DNA of 64,000 nt from Eurosta solidaginis (lineage: Eukaryota > Arthropoda > Insecta > Diptera > Tephritidae), in assembly GCF_040869045.1 (NCBI RefSeq), contig NC_090320.1, forward strand, positions 248,434,978 to 248,498,977, written 5' to 3'. Positions 47,065 through 57,729 of this stretch are shown in pieces. The notes beneath the pieces were generated by a model. The model was not told where the DNA came from. It worked only from the letters and a program-made list of their open reading frames with translations, and searched no databases. Numbering within the stretch: position 1 is the stretch's first letter; every line of letters begins with the position of its first letter. The position numbers and the translations under genes are program-made.

Positions 47065-48115
47065 TCAGTGGCATAGTGAGGTTTTATTGCGCCTGGGGAA
47101 AAATAATTTGTTGACGCCCTCTTCTTCAAATTTTTCTTTTTCCATACTAAATAATGTTAGGTCACTTAGGCGGCCTTGCCCCATCGTTAATCGAAAATAT
47201 GTCAAAATCAGTTTTAATTTACTGAATGAACGTTCGCAGGAAACAATTGATACTGAGATAGTCAGGAGTATTTGAAGTGCCCCTCGCAAGTTTAGAAAAA
47301 CATCTTCTCCATACGAGATTATAAAAGTAAGTAATTTTAACGGAGTTTTGGGTTCAATTTATTTTCTACTGAGAAGTAATATTTTGCAGTCACATATTTT
47401 GATAAAATGTTCTGTTCCATCGAAATCTGTATTATAAAATGGATGCAAGTTCTTACAATTTCTTTCTAAGTCGTTATCCTTGTTTAACTAATTTCTAATG
47501 CCTAAGAGAAATCCAAATTTATAATTAAGTAAGGTTATTTAGTCGTGTAAATCTTGTACGTATTTCTTGTTGAAGACGATCGAGAGCACTTTTCATAATG
47601 CGATAAATTTCAAATTCTGCGGAAAGACCCACATCTCTAGCCGATTCTCCGGCCATTTTGCGGCGCCTTTTTACACGTTTTACCATATCAGTATACCATT
47701 TTTCACAAGGAGACTTCGCTTTTTCTATTGCTTCTTCACAGTGTCTCGAATTTCGGAAAGTTTAGTCGCTAATGATTTAAGTTGATGATACGCTTCTCTA
47801 AAATTCATGCCCGGATCTTGTAATCTGAACTGCTCACGATCAATTTTCCTTAAGATTTCATACCAGAAATGAACTAATGTTCTGAAACTAAAATTTAGTA
47901 TATTTTTCAACGGACTTGTAGCTTCGCTCTTGGTGTCACTTGTGGTGTTAGTGTCCTCTGCTAATTGTTCTAATATATTCTCTAGCCCATCGACGTTAAC
48001 GCTATCCGCTTCTATTCTGGCGCTTTATCGTGTTTCAGATTCACGTTTGGCAGTTTTTGTTAAAGCATTTTTTAAAAATTCCCATCGCAACGTTGAACGT
48101 GAGAAAAAAATATAT
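47065..48115 (-). pseudogene. hAT transposase relic (ZMYM1-like group)
   Basis: Minus-strand translation from about 48115 downward gives THRWDFLKNAL-like sequence, AKRESETR*SARIEADSVNV (family ETRWSAR; the Trp codon has become a stop), LKNILNFSFRTLVHFWYEIL, and LQDPGMNF. Then, in another frame, comes EKAKSPCEKWYTDMVKRVKR with 'RKMAGESARDVGLSAEFEIY' and MKSALDRLQQEIRTRF. Finally the hAT dimerisation domain follows: LLTISVSIVSCERSFSKLKL with 'RLTMGQGRLSDL'. It lacks the N-terminal zinc finger and catalytic core start. Frameshifts near 47725 and in the middle make it non-functional. It reads well, so it is moderately young. Confidence 0.85.
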
Positions 48116-48625
48116 ATTCTTTCAATTATTCCACAACCTGTCGCAAGTGTTCCGGATATATGCATGCATTTTTTTAGAATAGAACATTTTTTTCAGAAAT
48201 CAGTTATAATAAAAATACGCCACTGTTATCAATTGAGGGGATGTGTGGAGTAATGGTGTAAGTCGAGTTACACCGTTTTTGCATACATCAACTAAATAAA
48301 AAGAGCACGATTACATACATATACCATTTTAATCTTAGAAAATAATAGTGATATTTAACAAAGATATTAGCTTCATTTATGGAAAAACGGTATAACTCTC
48401 TAATAAAATTTTGCAGTAGTGAAGCATCGAAATGGTATGAAAATATATTCAATGTCGTAGACAAGAAAAAACTGAAAAATAAAAGAATTGAAGTGGTTTT
48501 AAAAACGACTAAGCAGACAGAGAACTCCATTATTAAAAACAGAAAAAAGGTTAAAAATGATAAAGGTAGTAAAAAAAAGATTGCTAAAAATAACAAAAAG
48601 AAATAACAAATAGTTATAAGCATTT

Positions 48626-48993
48626 AAGGCGGCCACCGTGGTGTGATGGTAGCGTGCTCCGCCTATCACGCCGTACGCCCTGGGTTCAACTCCCGGGCAA
48701 AGCAACATCAAAATTTTAGAAATAAGATTTTTCAATTAGAAGAAAATTTTTCTAAGCGGGGTCGCCCCTCGGCAGTGTCTGGCAAGCGCTCCGATTGTAT
48801 TTCTGCCATGAAAAGCTCTCAGTGAAAACTCATCTGCCTTGCAGATGCCGTTCGGAGTCGGCATAAAACATGTAGGTCCCGTCCGGCCAATTTGTAGGGA
48901 AAAATCAAGAGGAGCACGACGCAAATTGGAAGAGAAGCTCGGCCTTAGATCTCTTCGGAGGTTATCGCGCCTTACATTTATTTTTATTTATTT
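48626..48993 (+). mobile_element. tRNA-derived SINE, copy 3 (full length)
   Basis: Starts AGGCGGCCACCGTGG. It has the A-box-like TGGTGTGATGGTAGCG, B box GGGTTCAACTCCC, the full body, and 'cggaggttatcgcgccttac' followed by a T/A-rich tail. Perfect 12-bp direct repeats TTATAAGCATTT flank it (48614-48625 and 48994-49005). Nearly identical to the copy at 6259. A nonautonomous element; the LINE partner is not established. Confidence 0.9.
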
Positions 48994-49274
48994 TTATAAG
49001 CATTTCTAAATAATAGAATATAATGTATTTAACAATGGTTATTGGCTCGAAATAACCCACGATTACCATATGGTAACGCAAAAGGGGTCGCTATATTTCC
49101 ACGAATTAAATCTAAACTGCACAACAAATCCACAAATGAATAACGCTATTTTATACAGAACATCCGTGACTTTCCGAAAAACAAAGCTTTGGTCAATCTG
49201 GGTTCAAATAGCGAAGCTATCGTACGTCAAATTTAAGTGAGAAAAAGAAAAGTTGAAAATTCCCGTTTTTCAAT

Positions 49275-49890
49275 ATGGCACGTCTGTAAGTACGCGATTA
49301 TAGTAATAATTTTTAAGAACATTTAAATAAAAACTATAAAAGTCGGTAACTAATGAAATAAGTTATTATATTTAATATAATCTTTTACTGAAATTATTTA
49401 ATTTCTAGTTATTTTTTACATTTTATTTAAGGCGTTACCATATGGTAACCGTGGGCCGGCTAGGGTACCGGTTTTTTCTTCGTATTTCATGGGATTTTCT
49501 ATGCTAGGGTACAGTTTAATACACGTTTCAATGGTTTTTCTGCGCCCTTTTGTAAATTTATCTGATATAATCTGCAGAATTTTTTAAATACTACGACTTT
49601 CAGAGGTTTATCGTCACGACAAATACTTGATTACATTCAAGATATACCAAACACTCTTTATATCGAGCCTCCTGTAGGCGGAAACATATGTGGCGAAGAG
49701 GATCTAAAGATGATTGTACTGGAATCCCTGGTAACGCATGCCCCGTTTTGATCAGAGCGTACATATTGTAGTACCATCGAATCGTAGCCGTTGTTCTGGT
49801 GAAAAATGCAAATCTAAGGGACGAATGAAATGCATCGTAGGACTTTGTGTGAAGTGTTTTGCAAGTTACCATACCAAACCATTATTTTAA
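49275..49890 (+). pseudogene. piggyBac transposase remnant with microexon
   Basis: ATG GCA CGT CT (49275-49285) is followed by a consensus donor GTAAGT. An acceptor, gactttcag, ends at 49603. Splicing gives MARLGLSSRQILDYIQDIPN and an acidic stretch (GGNICGEEDL), typical of a piggyBac N-terminus. The frame stops at 49736-49740. A second frame then gives PRFDQSVHIVVPSNRSRC and the Cys-rich tail (GEKCKSKGRMKCIVGLCVKC then FASYHT) to TAA at 49888. The whole catalytic DDE domain, about 450 residues, is missing. Not functional as a transposase. Confidence 0.75.
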
Positions 49891-49907
49891 CCACCTATAT
49901 TTTAGTT

Positions 49908-50102
49908 TCTATCGGAACCCGCCTATGGAAGCAGAGGTAGAGGGCGGCCCCCACTCCGTTGGAAGGACCAGGTGGAAAACGATTTAAACTCCCTTGGTGT
50001 GACCAATTGGCGCCGGTTGGCGGAGCGAAGGAGCGACTGGCGCGCCTTGTTGGACGGCCATAACCGTTTTGACGGTTAAGCGCCAATTAAGTAAGTAAGT
50101 AG
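49908..50102 (+). mobile_element. RTE 3' fragment with target duplication
   Basis: About 195 bp nearly identical to 39065-39264 (roughly six differences), including the ORF2 end GRGRPPLRW, the stop, AAGCGCCAATTAAG and (TAAG)n. Flanked by perfect 10-bp TATTTTAGTT (49898-49907 and 50103-50112). A strongly 5'-truncated insertion into the piggyBac derivative, so it is younger than it. Confidence 0.92.
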
Positions 50103-50714
50103 TATTTTAGTTCAGAAAGTGTCTTTCTATTATATTTTTATAAACTTATTCTTTCCTTATTTACGGTTTAATAAGAATTTTCAAAAACGTCTATTATTTG
50201 AGAAATAAAATTAAAAAAAACATGTCCAAAATAGTGTTTTCTTTCATCAAAAACCTGTACCCTAGGCGACCCAGGATTACCATATGGTAAGGTTAGTTTT
50301 CCGAATTTCCGGAAAAGCATAACAGTGAATTAAAAAATTGACACCATTTTCGTTTTCAGGAGGTCAGAATCTATAAGACAGCTTCTTTCCAACTGAATAC
50401 AAGACAAAAAAGGTTACGGAAATTACAGGGGTAATGTATCTACTATTTTGTTTAATAAAGTATCTCAATCAAAATATTTGATATTCGATCTATGGAATAA
50501 CGGTATAACTCAATAAAAAGAAAATCATCCATTTTCTAATAAAAGTATGTATATATAAAATTTATTACTTTTTCTTATCAAAGAATCATACTACCTAAAA
50601 TCTTACCAAGTAGGATTATTATAAATTTATTTTTACCTGTATTGTTAAGTTTTTTTCACCTTTCTCAAAAGGTTGATTTTTGAGTTATACCGTTATTCCA
50701 CACATCCCCTCAAT

Positions 50715-51147
50715 TATCCTTTAAGTTTGAGCAACATTTATTTTTTACTTTTTGGATCACCTTAGGGATAAAGCTTATTTGTAGCATAATAAGGTTGTGC
50801 TATTATTTACCATATTTTAAGATTTATCTGTCAGGGGAATCAGTATTCCTTATTGCTTACAACCGCTTATACCAGTTTTTGTTGGGTTTGCCTGAACTGT
50901 TTGTTACTTGCATAATTTCTTTGTCAATTGACAAATATGCGTTACGCACCAATTTTCCGCATAATTTTCCCCACAAATGAATGTGAGTTGCGCATATATG
51001 TAACTCAATGTGTAACAACACGTCAAACGGTCACTGCAGGTGCCTTGCACGCAGTTTCTATTAGCAATAGAATGTCATGTTGTTGGGTGAAAACTTGCAA
51101 AAAATATTTGCAAAATATCCTACATACATACCAGTCAATTGTGGCCA
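50715..51147. other. spacer
   Basis: AT-rich, no gene recognised. Confidence 0.45.
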
Positions 51148-52650
51148 TTTTTATACTCAGTCCGTTAACACGATAACTTGAGTAAGTTTTGAGGTATCTT
51201 GATGAAATTTGGTATGTAGGTTCCTGGGCACTCATCTCAGAACGCTATTTAAAATGAAAAATATCGGACTATAACCACGCTCACTTTTTCGATATCGAAA
51301 ATTTCGAAAAACTGATAAAGTGCGATAATTCATTACCAAAGACGAATAAAGCGATGAAACTTGGTAGGTGAGTTGAACTTATGACGCTGAATAGAAAATG
51401 AGTAAAATTTTGGACAATGGGCGTGGCACCGCCCACTTTTAAAAGAAGGTAATTTAAAACTTTTGCAAGCTGTAATTAGGCAGTCGTTGAAGATATCATG
51501 ATGAAATTTGGCAGGAACGTTACTCCCGTTACTATATGTATGGTTAATAAAAATTAGCAAATTCAAATTTTAACAAAAAATTTAACATCTTTACATTATA
51601 TAAGTAAATTATGTCAAAATTCAACTCCAGTAATGATATGGTGCAACAAAATGCAAAAATAAAAGAAAATTTCAAAATGGGCGTGGCTCCGCCTTTTTCA
51701 TTTAATTTGTCTAGAATACTTTTAATGCCATAAGTCGAACAAAAATTTACCAATCCTTGTGAAATTTGGTAGGGGCTTAGATTCTGGGACGATAACATAT
51801 TTCTGGGAAAAAGGGCGAAATCGGTTGAAGCCACGCCCAGTTTTTATACACAGTCGATCGTCTGTCCTTCCGCTCGGCCGTTAACACGATAACTTGAGCA
51901 AAAATCGATATATCTTTACTAAACTCAGTTCACGTGCTTATCTGAACTCACTTTGTGTTGGTATAAAAAATGGCCGAAATCGGACTATGACCACGCCCAA
52001 TTTTTCGATATCGAAAATTACGAAAAACGAAAAAAATGCCATAATTCTACACCAAATACGAAAAAAGGGATGAAACATGGTATTTGGATTAGTTTATTGG
52101 CGCAAAATATAACTTTAGAAAAAAACTTGGTAAAATGGGTGTGACACCTATCATATTAAGTAGAATGAAATGAAAAATTTCTACAGAGCGAAATAAAAAA
52201 CCCCTGAAATCTTGGCAGGAATACTGTTCGTGGTAATATATATATATATAAATTAGCGGTATCCAACAGATGATGTTCTGGGTCACCATGGTCCATATTT
52301 TGGTCGATATCTGGAAAACGCCTTCACATATACAACTACCACCACTCCCCTTTAAAAGCCTCATTAATACCTTTAGTTTGATACCCATATCGTACAAATA
52401 TATTCTAGTCACCCCTGGTCCACCTTTATGCCGATATCCCTAAATGGCGTCCACCTATAGAACTATGGCACACTCTCCCTTAAAATACTCTTTAATACCT
52501 TTCATTTGATACACGTGTCATACAAACACATTCCAGGGTTACTCTCGGTTCATTTTCCTACATGGTTATTTTCCCTTTATTATGTCACCATAGCTCTCAA
52601 CTGAGTATGTAATGTTCGGTTACACCCGAACTTAACCTTCCTTGCTTGTT
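51148..52650 (+). mobile_element. Helentron-like element, copy 4 (internally deleted)
   Basis: Starts TTTTTATACTCAG but jumps directly to 'tccgttaacacgataacttgag', so about 150 bp including the microsatellite are missing. The middle is collinear with copy 3, a short deletion lies at about 51565, and only about two minisatellite monomers remain (about 52280-52500). Ends with the hairpin and CCTTGCTTGTT. Confidence 0.78.
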
Positions 52651-52930
52651 TTTTATTACGCGTTTATATAATTTACTTCTACGCACTTTTCACATTTGTT
52701 AAAGTGAAATTTGTGCACATGTATGTGCATCGTTATTATGTTTGACATGCCTCAATATCTGCGAAAATTGCTAATTTGTTGCATGTCGGCGGACAATAGA
52801 CGTAACCGGATACTGATGTCGAATCGTTAGTACGGAAATTTTAATAATTATATGCCTATTAGAACAACTCCTATAGATATATGTATGTATTGCGATTCCC
52901 CCGCGGTGCTTGGGAGTCTCTACGTAAAAC
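52651..52930. other. spacer
   Basis: Nothing recognised. Confidence 0.4.
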
Positions 52931-52959
52931 CAAACTCCAATGAAAACCAACAAAAAGGC

Positions 52960-53150
52960 AACCCTTTGCTGTTGACGACCACTGCAAACGTGAAGAAAAA
53001 AATCCAAGAAAAGCAACGATGCTGTATTGGATTTGTGGTGGGAGAGAGACTCTATCGCCAGGTACTGACGTTCACGCCTGTGGGCGAATGTCTCGCCGCT
53101 ATCATTCATATGCGCCCATGCACCGACAGAGGAGAATTATGCTGAGGTGA
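52960..53150 (+). pseudogene. RTE endonuclease N-terminal relic
   Basis: The translated CCIGFVVGERLYRQVLTFTP and GECLAAIIHMR match the strand-and-loop region of RTE APE endonucleases ('GCGFVVGxRLxxxVLSFTPVxERLATIRI'). The following 'CAHAPTEEKDD' block is not recognisable. Open frame 52852-53145, but the upstream part does not match. Short, moderate confidence. Confidence 0.5.
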
Positions 53151-53281
53151 ACGAACGTCCCCTGAAAAACCTCTATACATATAATAATTAATTCCCGTGT
53201 TGGCCGATTAAGTGGCGATACCATAACAGGTAGTGTTTTCCGCATGCTGGACTTGCACTTCTAATTTTTTTTGTTTAAATT

Positions 53282-53706
53282 TAACACCAGCGGGTTAGGG
53301 AGCTTAGAATATACCCGCGACAGGTATGCCTGTCGTAAGAGGCGACTGAAATACCAAATTAATTCAAAGGGTTGTGTAGCGGAATCCTTTCAAGGAATTG
53401 CCAGCGAAATATATAGCTTCACCAACCCAATTGTTAACTAACCTACTCATGGCGAATCCTTTCTTTAACAGCCGAGGCTCTGGCAACCCCAAGTTCCTCA
53501 TGTATCTAGGTGGTGGGAGGGCGTTATGGTCTAGAAGGTTTCATGTGGTTATACCAATTCGTTCCCGAGATGGTCTGGAAGTACCTTAACTGTGTTTGTT
53601 ACCGGAACGTACCGGATCTGAATCCGGCAAAGTACCTTCAACATCGATAACATTCCACAGGGCTTCCGGGGGGTGTCTCCATCGCTACAACAACAACAGC
53701 AACATA
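53282..53706 (+). mobile_element. CAA-tailed retroposon, diverged copy
   Basis: 'agcgggttagggagcttagaatatacccgcg', 'ctgtcgtaagaggcgactgaaatacc', 'ccgaggctctggcaacccc', 'gttcccgagatggtctgg' and 'atccggcaaagtacc' are collinear with 19171-19594, ending CGCTACAACAACAACAGCAAC. Clear substitutions and indels. No target duplication found. Confidence 0.8.
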
Positions 53707-54240
53707 TATATGTAGATAGAAGATATGAATAGACAGAAGCTTACAACAACTTTTTAACGGCGGCAACAGCCAAACCCAACTCTGCAGTCAATCTTTAGTT
53801 AAAATAACCTAACTTTGGACGGCAGGCATAGCCCAGAAAAATCCCATTTGCAGGGAAGGTGCCACGCCTTCTTTTCACAAATTCCACATTTTAACGGCAG
53901 AGTTAGGACTTAACGTCCTTATCAATTTTCATTATTCTACCATTACTAGATTCAGAGATATGTAGTATTAAATACGCCACTTCTTCCTACAACACATTTT
54001 GTTTGTGGTGTACGTGGTTGTCTTCAGAAAACTCCTTACTTAATTTCAATGTTCTAGTATGAATACTTCCAGAGTTAGGCAGTATAACAGATTCCATTTG
54101 TATGGGAGGTGCCGACCGTTTTTATATATCGAAATTATTTTTAGCCTATGACTATCCTTGGAAGGTTTCTAGTGGATGTTTCAAATTTGGTTGTAAACGG
54201 TTGATCCGTTTAGGACGCAACGCGATCTACACCTACATAC
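53707..54240. other. spacer
   Basis: Two similar phrases ('ttaggacttaacgtccttatcaattttcatt' and 'ccttacttaatttcaatgttctagtat') suggest a diverged local duplication. No gene. Confidence 0.35.
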
Positions 54241-54242
54241 AC

Positions 54243-54866
54243 AGGGCCGGCGGCACGCGCTCAGCCCGAGTGGGTAGTAAAAAAATATGCAATTATTTTG
54301 ACATCGTTCCTTGTTAGTTCAAGAAACTTCTGCGGTTTATTTACTTGCCGTGTCTCATATTTTCTTTTTGTGTATATAACTACGTGTGTGTAGTTGCTTT
54401 GCATTCCCCATGGCGCAACGATATAAGGTGGCAGCATGGAACAGCTGATTATAAACTTTTTTTATTTGATTGGATACATCAACTTCCGGTGCAGTACGAT
54501 TTTGACATTTGTCCATCGAATTTACAAAAACAAAGTACATGGAATTTTTATATATGTTTGTAGGTATGTCACCATGCTGCCACCTTGTATCATTCCGCTA
54601 TGGCATTCCCGCTGTCGGCTGCGCTCTCTTATGTAGCAGCGATTGTTTCATTTCTTGTCACAAGTGTGTGTGGCTTTTGTGGAGTATTTATTTACTTTCA
54701 AGCTAATGATCTTCCGAAACTGCTTATATGAAGAAGAAGCTATGAAGAAGCTTTAACCGTGAGAACAACTACCACAAAGTACGTGATTTTCAGTGAATAA
54801 TTAGCCACCCGGAATTTTTCCGAGTGGGTAGTACTACCCATACTACCATAGTCTGCCGCCGGCCCT
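54243..54866. mobile_element. MITE with AGGGCCGGCGGC terminal repeats
   Basis: Perfect 12-bp inverted repeats AGGGCCGGCGGC (54243-54254) and GCCGCCGGCCCT (54855-54866). Both ends also carry CCGAGTGGGTAGTA in the same direction (about 54267 and 54825). 624 bp, no ORF of note. No adjacent target duplication, though ACATACAC (left) and ACATATAC (54873-54880) are close. It hosts the nested P-like MITE. Confidence 0.6.
54409..54602. mobile_element. P-element-like MITE (nested)
   Basis: 194 bp with 31-bp inverted ends, CATGGCG...GCAGCATGG and its partner, 27 of 31 matching. It is flanked by a perfect 8-bp duplication GCATTCCC (54401-54408 and 54603-54610). The Drosophila P element also has 31-bp repeats starting CAT with ATAAGGTGG at positions 15-23 and 8-bp duplications. 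Here ATAAGGTGG is at the same positions. Non-coding. Confidence 0.75.
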
Positions 54867-54879
54867 TTTTATACATATA

Positions 54880-56040
54880 CTAGCAGACCCGGGAGACGTT
54901 GTTCTGCCCTAAATTCGGCCTATCTGCATACATTTTAATAAGCTTTTTCCGTCTAACTCTGCTCCACCCCTCTACACTTTTTCCTAATCTCATTATTCAC
55001 TCCTTCCTCCGTATTTTTTGCTTTATCTCCATCTTCATCTCATTCTATATCTTTCTCAGTCTACTTCTCTCTTTTCTCTTCTCTCATGTTTTTATCCTTC
55101 TTCTTCATCTCTTATTGCCAGTCCCAGAGGGTGGTATGTATTTTGTTCCAGTCCCATTCCGAGTCTCAGTACCAGTTCCACTCCGAGTCTCAGTCTTAGT
55201 CCCAGTCCCAGTCCGTCTCTATTATAATTCCCGGCAAAAAGTCGTAAATACTAATATAGGCAAATTTATATACGAAATTTCAGGCAAATTGAATAGGACG
55301 TATGTGAATAGGTATGTGGGTATTATTATATCATGTCTTTTTTCGGCTTCGCATGCATATTTATCAGTTTTGCCAGGTTGATGCGACTAAATCGAATATC
55401 ACAATGAACTTCAGAGCTCTCAGCAACAGCTTTCATTTGATATCCATAATACACACACATTCTAGCGGTATCCGGGTCCATGTTTTGGCCTATATTTCGA
55501 GACCCTAGTCACTCAGCGGTGTAAAACTTACTCTGTACTAAAGCATACATCAACAGCTTCAATTTGATACCCATAATGTAAAAACAGATTCTAGGTGTAT
55601 CCGGGTCCACGTTTTGGGCTATATCTCGAGACCCTATCCTCCCAGTTGTATGAAAATTATCCTGTACTATATACCTCATCAACAGCTTTCATTTGATATC
55701 CATATTGTATAAACACATTCTAGGGGTACCCGGGTCCACGTTTTGGGCTATATCTCGAGACCCTAGTCACCCATGGGTTTGAAAATTATCCTGTATTATA
55801 GCACTCATCAACTGATTTCATTTGATGTCCATATTGTATGAACTTATTCTAGGGGTACCCCGGTCCACGTTTTGATCTCAAGACCCTTGACACGTAGCGA
55901 AAAAAAAGTTAGACGTTGGCCGATTCTCAGACCTACCCAATATGCTCACAAAATTTCATGAGAATCGGTTCAGCCGTTTCGGAGGAGTTCAGCCTCTAAA
56001 ACCGTGACAGAAGAATTTTATATATTAGATAATTTGAATT
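54880..56040 (+). mobile_element. tandem-repeat element, TAGCAGACC family, copy 3
   Basis: Begins TAGCAGACCCGGGAGACGTT. It has a C/T-rich zone, TCCCAGTC hexamers (about 55145-55215), then four monomers of about 117 bp (55430-55870) with 'ggtccacgttttgggctatatctcgag'. The 3' end is 'gaatcggttcagccgtttcggaggagttcagcctc' and a TATATTAGAT tail. The 160-codon ORF is repeat translation. It is the most complete copy. Confidence 0.7.
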
Positions 56041-56044
56041 TTAT

Positions 56045-56215
56045 ATATAAAATATATCTGTATTTAATTAGCGATATTGCTTTATACAATTGTTTTTGTT
56101 ACTGATATTAGAGAAAATTGCAAAGTTTACAAACGGCGATGGTTACTAGGACATGTTTCCGAATTTCACTTCTTCATCAGCTAGCTTCTCGGGTGCTGAG
56201 TATTGAACTCGAATC
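56045..56215 (-). repeat. dispersed repeat, contiguous copy
   Basis: Contains both parts that are split in 22495-22930. On the minus strand, CTAGCTGATGAAGAAGTGAAA is followed by 'ttcggaaacatgtcctagtaacc'. Confidence 0.6.
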
Positions 56216-56219
56216 AACC

Positions 56220-57390
56220 GTTGAATATGACTGAAATTGAGTTTTATAGCAATCCCTACTCATACTTAAAAAATACTAAATGAAAGTTATTCGCGAGTTA
56301 CTCATTTACAATTCAGGGTCACTGTCATTAAGAAATCAATTTCATACCGTTGTCTCTGATTTGTTAAAATTTTGTCACATAGCTCCTGTCGCGTGTCCTT
56401 TAATTAAACAGCATGTCAAAGTTAACGGCATATTAAATACTAAACTTTACAAATTGTATTTATAATTACCAAACCTAAAATGAGAAAAGATTTTTATTAC
56501 ACACTTTGTTAGTCGATATAAAGTAATTTTATTATTTTAGCAACTATTTAAGAAACCGTACGCGTGCTGCTCGACAATGACCAACATCCGTTGCGAATGG
56601 CAAGCGAAAATTGCTAACCATTATATTTTAGACTTTGTCAATAAAAAGATACAACAGATAGGAAATCTTATGCTATATAGAAGAAAATGGGTATCACTTA
56701 AGTAAGTTTTTCAAGGAAACTTATGCTGGATTCTTTGACGAGCAATAAAGAAACAAAACGCGTGTCGGTAAGTAAGCACTGGAATTTAAACACTAAAAGA
56801 TGATGCATTAACAAATTTAAGTGTTTATGTATGCAAGTGCTCCCTATGTACAAATGCATGCACATTAGGGTGCTTATTATTTAAGGCAAGTTTTTGTGAG
56901 CCCATGTGACAGTGAAGTTAGTCATATTTTCGAAATCGCTACCTAAGTATAAATTAATAAAATAATTAATAATAAATTCTAACAGTTCAATGTCTGTATG
57001 TTGAAGATACTTGAGAAAACTTGATGGACGGAGTCATTGTTATACCCACTGAATTCAAATAAGCAGTTTTTAGAAATTTTTGTCAGTTGTATGTATACAG
57101 AACCTGTGCATAGAACTGAGGAAGTTACTCTCAGTTCTATGCACTACTGCATCAGAAGAGGTCTACGGATAAGGATTCTGTAGTCCTGTAGGGTCCTCAG
57201 ACGCACTACATGAAATCGGGCATGCTTCGAATGTGTTTTTACAATATGGATATCAAATGGAAGCTTCCATTGACTTTTACTGATATCTCAAACTGTTTCC
57301 GAGATATCAGACAAAATGTAAACCGTGTACTCTTGAATGTGTGTCAGACATAGACCAGGGACAACCCTAGAATAATAATTCAATATCAAA
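56220..57390. other. spacer
   Basis: AT-rich. At 57225-57320 'caatatggatatcaaatggaagc' and 'gagatatcagacaaaatgtaaacc' is an isolated decayed minisatellite monomer. No gene. Confidence 0.4.
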
Positions 57391-57394
57391 CGTG

Positions 57395-57725
57395 CTACTT
57401 CCCAATTTTTCTTGCAATTTTCCGGGGCGGGACCTACATGTAAAAAATGCCGACGAGGCCTTCTTTGCTCTCTCCAACACGATGAGCTTCCACGAAAACA
57501 TCCAAAATGATTCCCAGATATTTGGTGCAAATTATTTCCTACAGGGACAACCCTTTTAGCCTAGGCTTAGTCCAGTTCGAAACCTTTTTATTAAACAAGA
57601 CCATATCGGTCTTATTCACGTCGGCAGTCAACCAGACATTGCATGACCAGGCATGTATGTTGGAGGGTAATTTCGGTGAGTCCATGCCTGTAGTAAAGGT
57701 TGGATGTACTTAAAAGTAGTTAAGA
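57395..57725 (-). pseudogene. non-LTR reverse transcriptase relic
   Basis: On the minus strand: ADVNKTDMVLFNKKVSNWTK, then PRLKGLSL, a stop, and CTKYLGIILDVFVEAHR. This is the RT segment after the YADD box (NPxKTEMVLFT...KYLGVILD) of Jockey/I/LOA-type elements. Only about 80 codons remain. The clade is not certain; the RNase H relics at 32290 and 33830 could be the same group. Confidence 0.7.
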
Positions 57726-57729
57726 CTAC

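Larger units (their letters stand above)
49057..50292 (+). mobile_element. piggyBac-like internally deleted element
   Basis: A coding remnant (49275-49890) fuses the N- and C-terminal ends of a piggyBac transposase. Three copies of the palindrome TTACCATATGGTAA (49063, 49435, 50277) accompany CCCA-type ends (CCCACGATTACC at about 49056; GTAACCGTGGG at about 49446; CCCAGGATTACC at 50270). Boundaries are uncertain. A TTAA target duplication, expected of the family, is not seen (ATAA precedes the first CCC). An RTE fragment is inserted at 49908. Confidence 0.6.
48230..50712. mobile_element. composite bounded by ~30-bp inverted repeats
   Basis: AATTGAGGGGATGTGTGGA then 'gtaatggtgtaa' at about 48234 is mirrored at the right by TCCACACATCCCCTCAATT (about 50693-50712) preceded by 'gagttataccgttat'. 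The three bases outside each end are ATC. A further inner copy of 'tggaataacggtataactc' lies at about 50486 and a weaker one at 48380. Inside sit a SINE, a piggyBac derivative and an RTE fragment. No transposase for these ends is recognised. Confidence 0.55.

Noticed and set aside
48626..48700. Possible tRNA-Gly gene
   Set aside because: The B box is followed by SINE body and tail, target duplications flank the whole, and stems do not pair fully; it is a SINE head.
52771..53109. 112-codon ORF on the minus strand
   Set aside because: It is antisense to the RTE endonuclease relic and has no domain of its own.
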